Source: Rhodopirellula sp. (GTDB lineage Bacteria > Planctomycetota > Planctomycetia > Pirellulales > Thermoguttaceae). Taken from it: DNA of 42,643 nt. The stretch is taken from positions 1 through 42,643 of the forward strand of contig JAAYEH010000654.1 in the NCBI GenBank assembly GCA_012728855.1. Direction: 5' to 3'. The notes under the pieces were generated by a model. The model saw nothing but the letters and a program-made list of their open reading frames with translations. It was not told the DNA's origin and made no database searches. This document shows positions 26,844 to 36,194 of the stretch, in pieces. Each line of letters begins with the position of its first letter. Position 1 is the first letter of the stretch. The translations under genes were made by a program, and so were the position numbers.

Positions 26844-28718
26844 ATGGATCAAGTCAAAGTCGCGATGGCCATTCTCAAGAAGCACCATTTCTGGGTGCTG
26901 GTGGTGCTCGTCGTGCTGGTCGGCGGGGCGGTATGGGCCATGGCCTCGTCGGAGTTAGCCAAGCAATACGAAACTCGCAAGGCCGACATCGAAGGCAATT
27001 TGAAATCGGTCCAAGGCATCCCCGCCAATCCGCCCAATCAAAAGGTGGTCGATGCGATCAAGCAGCGGCACGGGCTGCTGAAAGAAGAGGTGCTCCAGGC
27101 CTGGGAAGTGCTTTACAAGGAGCAGAAGAAGAACAACCCCTGGCCCCAGGAATTGGGCGAGGAATTCCTGATGGTAATCAATTCACTCGGCCCCAATGAC
27201 GATATCCCCCAAAAGTACCGGGAGACCTATCTCAACTTTATTTCCAATCACTTTGATTCGCTCGACGACATCATCGACCGCCGCAAACCCAAGAATGATC
27301 CCCGTGTGGCCGGAGCGGGCCGGCCTGGGATGGATCCGATGATGACGGGCCCGGGGATGGGCGAGATGGGCGGCGTGGGCGGCGAGACGGAGATGGTCGG
27401 AAAGACGTTTTGGGACGACGCCGAGCGGGTGAAAGCGGGGTTCATGTGGTCCCAACGCCCCGAAACCATCCTGGTCCGCACCGCCCAGGAGGATCTCTGG
27501 GTCTACGAAGCGCTGTTGCGGATCATCCGAAACACCAATGCCGGCGCCAGCCATCACTACAACGCCGCCGTGAAGGCGATCGTCGAACTTCAGATCGGCA
27601 AGGCCGCCGCTATGGCGTTTCAGCAGTCGGCCAACCGCCTGAAGGTCTCCGCCGCTCAGGCCGGCGGTATGAGTGGAATGCCCGGCATGGAAGGCATGGA
27701 TATGGGCATGGGTGGCATGCCTGCCGGCATGGAAGCAGGGATGATGGATCCTGGCATGGGCGCCGACATGGGGATGTCGGCCGATCCGATGGGTGGCATG
27801 GGGGGCGGCGGTGGCGATGCGGCGCCGGAAGAACGGCTTCGAACTTCGCTTTACAATGGCCGCTATGTGGATGATAAAGGCAAGCCCTTGATGGCCGGCA
27901 GTGAGTCGCCTTTTGCCGAGTTCAAAATGATGCCCATCCGCATGGCACTGGTAATCGACCAGCGGAAGATCCCGAAACTACTCGTCGAGTGCGCCAATTC
28001 CAGTATGCCGGTGGAGGTCCACCGGGTAACGTTGAATCCCGGCCGGCATGCCTCGATCAACATCTCCGGCATGGGCGGTGGGGCGGGCGAGATGGGCGGC
28101 GGTTTCGGCGGGGCCACGCCCGGCATGGACCCGATGATGGGCGGCATGGGGGCTGGCGGTGCGGGCATGGGCATGGGCATGGGCATGGGTGACGTGGGCG
28201 GTATGAATCCCGGCGGTATGAATCCCGGCGGCATGGAATCGGGCGGCTACGGAGGCGGCGCGATGGGCATGGGAACCAGTTTCGGCAACCGCAGTTATGG
28301 GAGATTCGACCTGCCCATCGAAGTCGAGGGCGTTATTTACATTTTCAATCCTCCGGACCGTGCCAAGCTGGGAACGGGGTCGGCAGGAGACGAATCGGCC
28401 GCGTCTGGGGCGGCGCCGAGTGCTACGCCTGCTCCGCAACCCACGGGTCCGGCGACGACGGTAACCGCGACTCCGCCTGCAGAGTCCACCACGACGACGG
28501 CGCCGGCCGATGCCACCGCGCCGCCGGCCGGCGCGGCCGCGCCGGCAACGGCGCCTCCGGAAGGCGCAGCACCGGCAGCAGCAGCGCCACCGGCAGCAGC
28601 AGCGCCACCGGCAGCAGCAGCGCCACCGGCAGGCACACCGGCGCCGCCGGCAGCGGCGCCAGCGCCAGGCACACCCGCGCCGCCGGCAGCAGGCGCGACG
28701 CCACCAGCCAACGGATGA
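26844..28718 (+). CDS. PilO-like single-pass protein with Gly/Met-rich linkers and Pro/Ala tail
   Basis: 624 residues, with AAAGGAATAC before ATG 26844. A short cytoplasmic N-terminus is followed by one membrane helix (WVLVVLVVLVGGAVWAMA, residues about 18-35) and a helical periplasmic stretch, the usual PilO topology. Similarity to PilO beyond that is not visible, so the role is inferred from position after the PilM-PilN fusion. Linkers made of MGM, GMGG and PGM repeats occur near residues 155-180, 275-325 and 415-475. Between them lie compact segments (LWVYEALLRIIRNTN, RMALVIDQRKIPKLLVECAN), the second resembling a small alpha/beta domain. The last about 100 residues are Pro/Ala/Thr-rich, encoded partly by perfect 18-base repeats. 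Confidence 0.7.
   Translation: MDQVKVAMAILKKHHFWVLVVLVVLVGGAVWAMASSELAKQYETRKADIEGNLKSVQGIPANPPNQKVVDAIKQRHGLLKEEVLQAWEVLYKEQKKNNPWPQELGEEFLMVINSLGPNDDIPQKYRETYLNFISNHFDSLDDIIDRRKPKNDPRVAGAGRPGMDPMMTGPGMGEMGGVGGETEMVGKTFWDDAERVKAGFMWSQRPETILVRTAQEDLWVYEALLRIIRNTNAGASHHYNAAVKAIVELQIGKAAAMAFQQSANRLKVSAAQAGGMSGMPGMEGMDMGMGGMPAGMEAGMMDPGMGADMGMSADPMGGMGGGGGDAAPEERLRTSLYNGRYVDDKGKPLMAGSESPFAEFKMMPIRMALVIDQRKIPKLLVECANSSMPVEVHRVTLNPGRHASINISGMGGGAGEMGGGFGGATPGMDPMMGGMGAGGAGMGMGMGMGDVGGMNPGGMNPGGMESGGYGGGAMGMGTSFGNRSYGRFDLPIEVEGVIYIFNPPDRAKLGTGSAGDESAASGAAPSATPAPQPTGPATTVTATPPAESTTTTAPADATAPPAGAAAPATAPPEGAAPAAAAPPAAAAPPAAAAPPAGTPAPPAAAPAPGTPAPPAAGATPPANG
28572..28625 (+). repeat. Three perfect 18-bp tandem repeats inside a coding region
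   Basis: CCGGCAGCAGCAGCGCCA is repeated three times without change and encodes PAAAAP units in the Pro/Ala-rich tail of the PilO-like protein. The repeats keep the frame. Copy number is likely to vary between strains. Confidence 0.9.
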
Positions 28719-28790
28719 GGATTGTCGATTGCGGGCTGGTCCCCGTTCCGCGGACCAGCCGTACGTCAATAGAGCAGGAGGAACAACAAG

Positions 28791-30782
28791 ATGGCCAAGA
28801 TCGGTTTTAACGCCGGCGCGATCAAGAGCTTGTTCACGAAGAACGTGGAGAAGCTGCTCTTCGTGGGTGTGATGTTCGTCTTCCTGCTTTTCGTCTACAG
28901 CGCGATAGGGCGCGAAAAGATCGACATCACGCCCGAAGCTCTCACGTCGGCCGTCGAAGACGCCAAGCAGAAGATCGCCAGCACCGAAGCCACCGGCATC
29001 GACGAAGAACTGCCGATCAAAAACTATCCCGAGTTGGCGATGGGCATACGCCGGGAGATCGACGACAAGTTCTACCAACATTCCATCCGCTGGGATCGTC
29101 CACCTTTCGAACGCGGAGAGACGTTGCGCAGGCAGCCGGAGATCTATCCGGTGCGCGAGGTGCGGGGAACGCCGGGATACGGGTCGTCCGGGCCTGCCGG
29201 CATGGGCATGACGCCGGGGATGGAGATGATGCCCGGGATGCCGGGTATGCCGATGGGCGGCGCCGCCGCGCCCCAACAAGCCCTCGGACGCCGCTGGGTA
29301 GTGCTCACCGGATTAGTGGACGTGGCCAAGCAAATCGAGGCGTTCAAGGAGGCTCTTCCCAGCATGTCGATTCCCGGACGCACCCAGCCCGGCGGCATGG
29401 CTGGCGCGGAGGGGATGATGCCCGGAAACGTAGGGGGAATGCCCGGCGGACCGGCAAGCCCCGACGATCCCAACTGGATCTACGTGAGAGTGGAGCGGGC
29501 CGAAATGAGCAATACCGGCGCCGGGCAATTGACTTGGCAGTTGCTCAATACCCGTGAACAGCGGCAGAAGGTGGGCAACGTCCAATATGGCGGGGACATG
29601 TCGCCGGGCATGGGTATGGGAATGGAAGGGGCGATGGGCGGCGGGTCGGATGTGATTGAGTCGAAATATGCCGTCAGTCCTTGGGTGACGTTCCCTCTCC
29701 CGTCACTGCACAATTACACATGGGGCGCTGAAGCTGCCCACCTCCCCGACATTCCTTTGCGTCCGAAGCAAACGGCGATGATGGGCCCCGAGGGCATGCT
29801 CCCCGGCGGTGTCGATCCGGCACGGAAACCGACCGACATACCCGACGATCCGTTAGCGGCCGGCACGCCCGGGATGCCCGGCATGGGTATGCCGGGAATG
29901 GAGGCGGGAATGACGCCGGGAATGGAGGGGATGATGCCCGGAATGATGCCGGGAATGGAGGGGATGGGAATGCCGGGGATGCCCGTCAAGAAGGCGGACG
30001 TGGGGCTGTTCCGTTTCCTCGACTTCACCGTCGATCCGGGCAAGCATTATCGCTATCGGGTCAAGCTCGTGCTGGCCAACCCCAATTACGGGCTCAGTGT
30101 GCGGTATATCGAGACGCCGGAATTGGCCAAGGAACGCTGGATCGAGACGGACTGGAGCGAACCGACGGATACGGTGTCCGTGCCGCGCGATTCGCGTTTG
30201 TTGGTCGGCGAAGTGAAGAGTTCGCGCTATGTGACAATCGAACCGTCGACCAGCCTGATGCTCATTCATTTCGACGAGATGACCGGCAAGGAGTCTTCGG
30301 CCGAAAAGAGCGATCTGCTCCGCGGACAACTGGTGAACTTTGAAGTCGAGGTCGAGAAGGCGCCTGCCGCGGGCATGATGCCCGGCATGATGCCCGGCAT
30401 GGAAGGGATGGCGGCCGATCCGATGATGGATCCCATGGCGATGGAAGGAGCGGGCGCCCCGGCCAGACGGCCTCCGAGACGTCGGCAGCCGGAAAAGGAA
30501 GAAGAAAAAGAGTTCGTCGAGTACCGCACCGGACATGTCGTGTTGGACATGGCCGGAGGCAACCGTCTGCCCGGTAGCGACCGCGCTTTGACGGAGCCAT
30601 CGAAGCTGTTGCTGCTGGATCCGGACGGGAATCTCGTTATCCGCACGGAACTCGACGACAGTAAAGAGTTCAAGAAGTATCACAAAGAGGAGGCGCCCAA
30701 GACCAAAGCTCCGGCGATGTCGCCCGAGGAGATGATGGGAATGCCTCCCGAAATGGTCCAACCGCGACGACGCGGCCGTTAG
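28791..30782 (+). CDS. Second single-pass pilus-assembly-like protein with Gly/Met-rich linkers
   Basis: 663 residues. AGGAGGAAC sits 12-20 bases before ATG 28791. One membrane helix lies at about residues 21-40 (KLLFVGVMFVFLLFVYSAIG). The rest should be periplasmic: several beta-rich blocks (RRWVVLTGLVDVAKQIEAF near 165, LFRFLDFTVDPGKHYRYRVK near 405, a small Ig-like or fibronectin-like fold) joined by runs of PGM, GMM and MGM near residues 140-160, 200-225, 265-285, 355-400 and 525-550. I recognise no named family. Position after the PilM-PilN fusion and PilO-like genes and before a terminator suggests a PilO/PilP-like bridge to the secretin. The C-terminus is charged and ends RRRGR. Confidence 0.65.
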   Translation: MAKIGFNAGAIKSLFTKNVEKLLFVGVMFVFLLFVYSAIGREKIDITPEALTSAVEDAKQKIASTEATGIDEELPIKNYPELAMGIRREIDDKFYQHSIRWDRPPFERGETLRRQPEIYPVREVRGTPGYGSSGPAGMGMTPGMEMMPGMPGMPMGGAAAPQQALGRRWVVLTGLVDVAKQIEAFKEALPSMSIPGRTQPGGMAGAEGMMPGNVGGMPGGPASPDDPNWIYVRVERAEMSNTGAGQLTWQLLNTREQRQKVGNVQYGGDMSPGMGMGMEGAMGGGSDVIESKYAVSPWVTFPLPSLHNYTWGAEAAHLPDIPLRPKQTAMMGPEGMLPGGVDPARKPTDIPDDPLAAGTPGMPGMGMPGMEAGMTPGMEGMMPGMMPGMEGMGMPGMPVKKADVGLFRFLDFTVDPGKHYRYRVKLVLANPNYGLSVRYIETPELAKERWIETDWSEPTDTVSVPRDSRLLVGEVKSSRYVTIEPSTSLMLIHFDEMTGKESSAEKSDLLRGQLVNFEVEVEKAPAAGMMPGMMPGMEGMAADPMMDPMAMEGAGAPARRPPRRRQPEKEEEKEFVEYRTGHVVLDMAGGNRLPGSDRALTEPSKLLLLDPDGNLVIRTELDDSKEFKKYHKEEAPKTKAPAMSPEEMMGMPPEMVQPRRRGR

Positions 30783-30807
30783 GCCCGGATCGGACTCCGC
30801 CCCACGC

Positions 30808-30844
30808 AACCCGCGGCGCCCAAATAGGCGCCCGCGGGTTTTTT
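30808..30844 (+). terminator. Rho-independent terminator of the PilM-PilN operon
   Basis: AACCCGCGGCGCC and GGCGCCCGCGGGTT pair as a GC-rich stem with a single bulged base around a short A-rich loop, followed directly by a run of T. It starts 26 bases after the stop codon of the last operon gene. Confidence 0.85.
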
Positions 30845-31003
30845 CTTCAACCACCCGCCAGAACATCAAGCAGCCCGGCTGCTACCATTGGGCAACGGCC
30901 AGGCGCTGCGGGAATCGAATTGGCCGGCAGCCGGGCTGATCTGCTTCTTGAATAGGTCTGCCAGGAAAACCGCACGCTCCTGGCTATGCGCTGCAAGACG
31001 CGG

Positions 31004-31056
31004 AACAGAGAAGGAACCGGTACTCCGGACAGAAGTACCGGTGCCTCTTCTCTGTT
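31004..31056. repeat. Inverted repeat, 21-23-base near-perfect arms (GGTACT family)
   Basis: AACAGAGAAGGAACCGGTACT at 31004-31024 pairs, with a two-base bulge, with the segment ending at 31056 (AGTACCGGTGCCTCTTCTCT then GTT). The inner cores GGAACC and GGCACC resemble the two unequal cores of the 814 and 37872 repeats. There is no T run after it, so it is not a classical terminator. Confidence 0.75.
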
Positions 31057-31201
31057 CACGGGTTTCCCGAGCCATGCGAGGTCGCCGGACCATCGGCAGG
31101 CGCAGGGATGCACTGGCTGACGACATCCCAACGGACCCGTTATGCACCGTTTTTACCCACAAGAAACCCGGAAGAACCAAACTCAGACGGTTCCTTCTAT
31201 G

Positions 31202-31221
31202 TCAGGCTGGAAAGCCTGACG
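31202..31221. repeat. Short palindrome
   Basis: GTCAGGCTGGAAAGCCTGAC forms an 8-base stem with a small loop in the leader region ahead of the secretin gene. It may be another REP-type unit or an RNA hairpin. Confidence 0.55.
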
Positions 31222-31606
31222 TATTTCCCGTAGACGGCCGACCCGTTCTTGGGTGCTCTTCTGCCCCGCCTTTGTCCGACGACGGAGTGTCCGGGCGATA
31301 TTGCTCCCATTCGAACGAATGGCTCTTGCACTCGGGGGCGATTCGGGGCATGATTCCGCCGCGCCGATGTGGAGCCTGCGCGCCGGGGCGACGCTGAGGC
31401 CGGACGCTGGCGACGAGAAACTTCCACAAAATGGAAAATCCGCCCGAAGTGGCCTTGACCGGTTCGCCCCCGACGAGTATTTATCCCGCTCTCATCTGCC
31501 AAAGTCCAGGAACACGGTCCGTGATGCCCGTGGTGGCCCGTGTTCCGTAGGCAGGGATATTCTGTTCAAACCACCAGGGAATGCTGCGAGTCCCGAAAGG
31601 AGAATC

Positions 31607-34600
31607 GTGTTGAAACCGACCGCCAGAATCCTCACCGGCCTGATCGCAGTCGCGCTGGGTTCATGCGTGGCCATTGCTTGGGCGCAAGCCCCTGCCGGCC
31701 ATAACACCTCGCAAGTCGCTCCAGCGGCGGGCCGCCCGGCCGCCAACGGCGACGATCAGACCCGTCGTCTCTCGGACGACTTGCTCGTGCGAGCCCGCCA
31801 AGCGATGGCCGAAAACGACACGGACGCCGCCGGCTCCTTGATTACCCAGGCCGAGTCCTTGGAAGTCGAGTACAGCCCGATGTACTTCGGCGACACCCCC
31901 AGGAAAGCTCGCAGGGATCTCCAACGGCAAATGCAAGCAGGAGGACGCACGCCGGTCGCTCAATTGTTCGCACCGGCCGCCAGTCCGCAACCGACCGACC
32001 CGTTTGCCGGCCGTGCGGTTTCCGGCAACGCCGCCGACCTGCAGCGGAAGAGCGGACAGCCGGCCGGACCGGGCGTTACGCCCTTGCCTCCGACCGGCCA
32101 GGTAACGCAAATCCCACCGGCCTCCGCCGGGAACAACCCAGCCTCTTCACCCAGTTCCGCCTTGCAGAACCCCAACGGCGACCGAGCCACGGCAGGCCAG
32201 TTGCTGCTGGAGGCACGAAGGTCGCTGGCGTTGGGGGATGTGCGGCGTGCCGGCGGAATGGTCCAGCAGGCCAGATCGCTCAATGTTGCCTTTGGTCCGG
32301 CCGATGACACGCCGGATCGAGTCGACGCCCAAATCGTCAAATACGCTAATCTTAAGGCCGAGGAGCCGCAGCGCGGCAATACCGAAGGCTACCGTCGCCA
32401 GTTCGCTCGACTGTTGATGGAGCAGGCGGAGGGCCTCATGCGTTGGCAGGACTTCGGCGAAGCGGAACGACTGGCTATGGAAGCCGCTCGGCAAGGGGTA
32501 ACCTACAGCCCCTTCGAGTCCAAGCCTCAGGATCTTCTCAGTCGGATTGCCGCCGCGCGTTCGCAAGGGCCGGCTCCGGCCGCACAGGGCGGCACGACAG
32601 TCAACACGTCGTCCGACGCGAAGCAGCGAGTCTCCGATTTGTTGCGCCAGGCACGCCTTGCCTTGGGTTCGGGAGACCATCGCCAAGCAGAGCAGTTGGC
32701 TTACGAGGCGACCGCGATCGGTGTTCCCGATTCGGCCTTCCTTGCGCGTGAGGACCGTCCCCTTCTGCTGCTCCAGGATATCGAGAGATTCCGTAGCGGC
32801 CGGCCCGCCGGAATGATCACCGGCGGACAGCAAGTGACCCCCGCCACCGGATCGTTCGAGGTGGACCGGCGGGCAAGTCAGGCTCTTTACGATCAGCAGA
32901 ACGATGCCACGCGAAACGTCCAAGCCACCAGCCAGCAGCCGGCTCCGCCGCAGAACGCCGCCGGCATGACGCCCTCGATGGGCATGACTCTGTTCCAGCA
33001 GGGAGAAGCGGCGCTGAAGAACCACGACGTTCAGAAAGCGCGCGAGTTGTTCCGTCAGGCCGCCGGCTACGTACACGAGTTGGATCCGATGTCCGCCCAG
33101 CGGCTGCAGGACCACTTGCAGATCATGTCGCAGCCGGCCTCGTCCAGTCCTTCCATCGCCGACGACGCCGCGGCGCGGCAGCAGGTTCTGGCCCGGCAGG
33201 TCAATGCCGACGTGGCCATTCGAGAAGGCAACGCTCGCAAGCTCGTCGAGCGGGATCCGAAGGCCGCTCTGGCCCTGATGGAGGAAACCCGGCAGAAGGT
33301 CGACTCCGCGGGCCTGGAACCGGCGGCGAAGGAGCAACTCCTCCGCCGCGTCGATCGCACTCTGGCCGACGTCCGCAAGTATATCGAGGAGAATCGGCCG
33401 CGGATCGAATTGGAGGAGAAGAATCGGCAGGTGGTCAAGACCGTCGAGCAAGAACAGCAAACCAAGCTGGAGATTCAGCAGAAACTCGCCACCATGGTCG
33501 ACGAGTACAACGGACTGATGCGCGAGCAGCGCTTTGCGGAAGCGGAGGTCGTCGCGAAGCGGGCCGCGCAGTTGGATCCGAACAATCCGCTTTCGCAGCA
33601 GTTGGTCATTACCGCAAACCTGATCCGGCGCCACATGAACAACCTCAGCGTGGCCAGCGACAAGGAGCAGGGCTTCCGGGACGCGATGGCCAGCGTCGAC
33701 CAGTCCGCCGTTCCCTTTGTCGACAGCATTCCGCTGGTCTTCCCCGACGCGAAGCAATGGCAGGATCTGACCGCGCGGCGCGGGCGTTGGGCCAAGGAAG
33801 GCGGACGAAACCGCTCGGAGCGCGAATTGGAAATCGAGCAGAAGCTCAAAACGCCGGTTGCGCTTCAGTTCCAAAACGCTCCGTTGGCCACCGTGTTGGA
33901 CTACCTGGCCAAGCTCTCCGAAATCAACCTTTACATCGATCCGCAGGGACTGTCTGAAGAGGGAATCACGACCGATACCCCCGTCAGCATCGATCTGCGG
34001 CAGGAAATCAAGCTCGAAAGCGCGCTGAACTTGATCCTCCACCCGCTGCACCTGAGCTACGTCATCAAGGACGAGGTGCTCAAGGTTACCAGCGAACAGA
34101 TGCGCGACGGAGAGGTGTATACGACGACCTACACTGTCGCCGACCTGGTGATACCCATTCCCAACTTCGTTCCCAGTTCGCGGATGGGACTCGCCGGCGC
34201 GTATCACGACGCCATGGGCAACGCCGGCTTCAACAACAACGGGCCGTTCGGGCCTGGCGGCGGCTCGCCGATGGCGGTCGTGGCCAGCCGCGGCGGCGGG
34301 CAGACCAGCGGATCGATCAACCCCGCGGTCATGGCCCAGATGTCGGGCGGAATGCCCGGCGGGATGCCGACCAACATGCCGATCGGCCCTGGCCCCGGCG
34401 GCCTGGGCGGCGGAGCGATGGCCGACTTTGAGAGCCTGATCGAGCTGATCACCACGACCATCGCCCCCACCACTTGGGACGAAGTCGGCGGTCCAGGCTC
34501 GATCGCCCCCTTCGAGACCAACCTTAGCCTGGTGATCAGCCAGACGCAGGAGGTTCACGAGGAGATCGCCGATCTGTTGGAGCAACTGCGGCGGATGCAG

Positions 34601-35707
34601 GACTTGCAGGTCACCATCGAAGTCCGCTTCATCACGCTCAACGACAACTTCTTCGAGCGGATCGGCGTCGACTTCGACTTCGACATTGACGACGACATCG
34701 ACCGGCCCTACCAGGTCTGGGGCCGTCCCGATCAGGGCGGGACCGACGACGACGGCGGCGGCGGTGATGGCGGCGGCGGTGGTGGTGATGATGATGAAAA
34801 CAGCAGCTTCGTCAGTCCGCCGTTCCCGCGAACCGTGGCGGTGGCTCGCGACATCCAAGACCGCGACGGCGGCGAAAGTGTCACCGTCGGTCTCACGTCG
34901 CCGGACCTCTTCTCCGCCGACCTCGACATTCCGTTCCGGCAGAACAGCTTCGGGCTGGCCGTGCCGCAATTCGGCGGTTTCGACGCGGCGGCCGGGGCTT
35001 CGCTCGGCTTCGCCATCCTCAGCGATATCGAGGCGTTCTTCTTCATCGAAGCCGCCCAGGGCGATCGCCGCACCAATGTGCTGCAGGCGCCGAAGGTGAC
35101 GCTGTTCAACGGCCAGCAGGCCTATGTCTCCGACACGTCGCAGAGCCCGTTCGTGATCAGTGTTATCCCGGTCGTCGGTGATTTTGCCGCCGCGCAACAG
35201 CCGGTGATCGTGGTTCTCTCCGAGGGGACGTTCCTCACCGTTCAGGCGGTGGTTTCCGAGGACCGCCGATTCGTGCGGCTGACGGTCGTGCCGTTCTTCA
35301 GCAACATCGGTGAAGTGAACACGTTCACCTTCACCGGCTCCGAGACGACGACCGAAGACACGTCCGAAGAAGGCGTGCAGGACGATCCCAACGACAACTC
35401 GAAGAAGGCCAGCAAGAAACAGACCGTGCGGCAAGGCACGACGGTGCAGTTGCCGACGTTCTCCTTCGTCACCGTGACCACGACGGTGAGTGTGCCGGAC
35501 GGCGGCACGGTGCTCTTGGGCGGCATCAAGCGATTGTCGGAAGGCCGCAACGAGTTCGGGGTGCCGCTGCTGAGCAAGATCCCCTATATCAACCGGCTGT
35601 TCCGCAACGTCGGCATCGGCCGGGAAACCCAAAGCCTGATGATGATGGTCACCCCACGCATCATCATCCAGGAAGAGGAAGAAGAGCGGTTGGGCATCCT
35701 GCCGTAG
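31607..35707 (+). CDS. Type II/III secretion system secretin (GspD/PilQ-like) with long repeat-containing N-terminus
   Basis: 1366 residues from GTG 31607, with AAAGGAG 5-6 bases upstream and a signal peptide (ARILTGLIAVALGSCVAIAW). Residues about 55-510 contain five similar helical-hairpin modules, each a (L)LL..AR..L..GD...A..L...A pattern near 58, 196, 268, 343 and 459. A charged coiled-coil-like stretch (about 575-625) and a TPR-like hairpin near 629 follow. An STN/N0-like domain lies at about 750-840 (LATVLDYLAKLSEINLYIDP). A Gly/Met-rich linker near 910-940, an N1-like domain near 963-1030 and a Gly/Asp-rich linker near 1048-1064 lead to the secretin beta-barrel, about 1140-1360 (NVLQAPKVTLFNGQQAYVSD, VPDGGTVLLGGIKRL, VTPRIII). 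It should be the outer-membrane ring partner of the upstream PilM-PilN set. Confidence 0.9.
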   Translation: MLKPTARILTGLIAVALGSCVAIAWAQAPAGHNTSQVAPAAGRPAANGDDQTRRLSDDLLVRARQAMAENDTDAAGSLITQAESLEVEYSPMYFGDTPRKARRDLQRQMQAGGRTPVAQLFAPAASPQPTDPFAGRAVSGNAADLQRKSGQPAGPGVTPLPPTGQVTQIPPASAGNNPASSPSSALQNPNGDRATAGQLLLEARRSLALGDVRRAGGMVQQARSLNVAFGPADDTPDRVDAQIVKYANLKAEEPQRGNTEGYRRQFARLLMEQAEGLMRWQDFGEAERLAMEAARQGVTYSPFESKPQDLLSRIAAARSQGPAPAAQGGTTVNTSSDAKQRVSDLLRQARLALGSGDHRQAEQLAYEATAIGVPDSAFLAREDRPLLLLQDIERFRSGRPAGMITGGQQVTPATGSFEVDRRASQALYDQQNDATRNVQATSQQPAPPQNAAGMTPSMGMTLFQQGEAALKNHDVQKARELFRQAAGYVHELDPMSAQRLQDHLQIMSQPASSSPSIADDAAARQQVLARQVNADVAIREGNARKLVERDPKAALALMEETRQKVDSAGLEPAAKEQLLRRVDRTLADVRKYIEENRPRIELEEKNRQVVKTVEQEQQTKLEIQQKLATMVDEYNGLMREQRFAEAEVVAKRAAQLDPNNPLSQQLVITANLIRRHMNNLSVASDKEQGFRDAMASVDQSAVPFVDSIPLVFPDAKQWQDLTARRGRWAKEGGRNRSERELEIEQKLKTPVALQFQNAPLATVLDYLAKLSEINLYIDPQGLSEEGITTDTPVSIDLRQEIKLESALNLILHPLHLSYVIKDEVLKVTSEQMRDGEVYTTTYTVADLVIPIPNFVPSSRMGLAGAYHDAMGNAGFNNNGPFGPGGGSPMAVVASRGGGQTSGSINPAVMAQMSGGMPGGMPTNMPIGPGPGGLGGGAMADFESLIELITTTIAPTTWDEVGGPGSIAPFETNLSLVISQTQEVHEEIADLLEQLRRMQDLQVTIEVRFITLNDNFFERIGVDFDFDIDDDIDRPYQVWGRPDQGGTDDDGGGGDGGGGGGDDDENSSFVSPPFPRTVAVARDIQDRDGGESVTVGLTSPDLFSADLDIPFRQNSFGLAVPQFGGFDAAAGASLGFAILSDIEAFFFIEAAQGDRRTNVLQAPKVTLFNGQQAYVSDTSQSPFVISVIPVVGDFAAAQQPVIVVLSEGTFLTVQAVVSEDRRFVRLTVVPFFSNIGEVNTFTFTGSETTTEDTSEEGVQDDPNDNSKKASKKQTVRQGTTVQLPTFSFVTVTTTVSVPDGGTVLLGGIKRLSEGRNEFGVPLLSKIPYINRLFRNVGIGRETQSLMMMVTPRIIIQEEEEERLGILP

Positions 35708-35737
35708 CCGATTCGACCGGGAAACAAGAACCCCAGC

Positions 35738-35773
35738 GGGGCCGCTTCGGACTACTGAGCCCGAAGCGGCCCC
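35738..35773 (+). terminator. Hairpin after the secretin gene
   Basis: GGGGCCGCTTCGG and CCGAAGCGGCCCC pair perfectly over 13 bases with a 10-base loop, 31 bases past the secretin stop. There is no clear T run behind it, so it may end or protect the transcript instead of acting as a textbook terminator. Confidence 0.6.
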
Positions 35774-35803
35774 CGCCCTATTCTCAACTATCCACTCAGC
35801 GAT

Positions 35804-36190
35804 ATGAATATGAACCCGCGAACCTGTGTTCTCTCTGGCGGGATACTTGGCGCCGTGGGCGTTGCCGCGGGAGCCTTGGGAGCGCACGCCCTGGAAGTCC
35901 GGCTTTCCACCGAGCAGTTGGAAACCTACCAGGTCGCCGTCCGCTACCAGGTTTTTCACGCCTTGGCGCTGGTGCTGACCGGAACGCTACTGGCGCAACA
36001 CCCATTGAAGGCGGGACGAATCGCCGCCTGGGCGTTTCTCATCGGCATCCTCTTGTTCTCGGGATGCCTTTACGGCTGGCTCTTCAGCCAGTGGCGGCCG
36101 CTGGTCCACGTCGTGCCCATCGGCGGCATCGCGCTGATCGTCGGATGGATCGCCCTGGCAATCGCCGGTTGGTCGCTGCCGGCCCGCTGA
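35804..36190 (+). CDS. DUF423 family membrane protein (YgdD-like)
   Basis: 128 residues, a typical length for DUF423. Four membrane helices are visible. The conserved family motifs are present: GGILGAVGVAAGALGAHALE at the first helix, VRYQVFHALALVL at the second, LLFSGCLYG in the third and VPIGGIALIVGWIAL in the fourth. The function is unknown across the family; it resides in the inner membrane. It follows the secretin hairpin but shows no functional tie to the secretin. A palindromic repeat begins five bases after its stop and separates it from the convergent TrpB2-like gene. Confidence 0.9.
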   Translation: MNMNPRTCVLSGGILGAVGVAAGALGAHALEVRLSTEQLETYQVAVRYQVFHALALVLTGTLLAQHPLKAGRIAAWAFLIGILLFSGCLYGWLFSQWRPLVHVVPIGGIALIVGWIALAIAGWSLPAR

Positions 36191-36194
36191 CGCA

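Larger units (their letters stand above)
30845..31606. other. 760-base gene-free gap before the secretin gene
   Basis: No gene is supported here. Two palindromes are listed separately (31004-31056 and about 31202-31221). The long open frame that crosses from 31253 into the secretin gene lacks a ribosome binding site and secretion signal before 31607. The secretin promoter or 5' leader must lie here, but no clear -35/-10 pair was found. Confidence 0.5.

Noticed and set aside
32147..35959. Minus-strand open frame of about 1270 codons
   Set aside because: It is antisense to the secretin. Codon bias makes the reverse frame open, and no recognisable domain appears.
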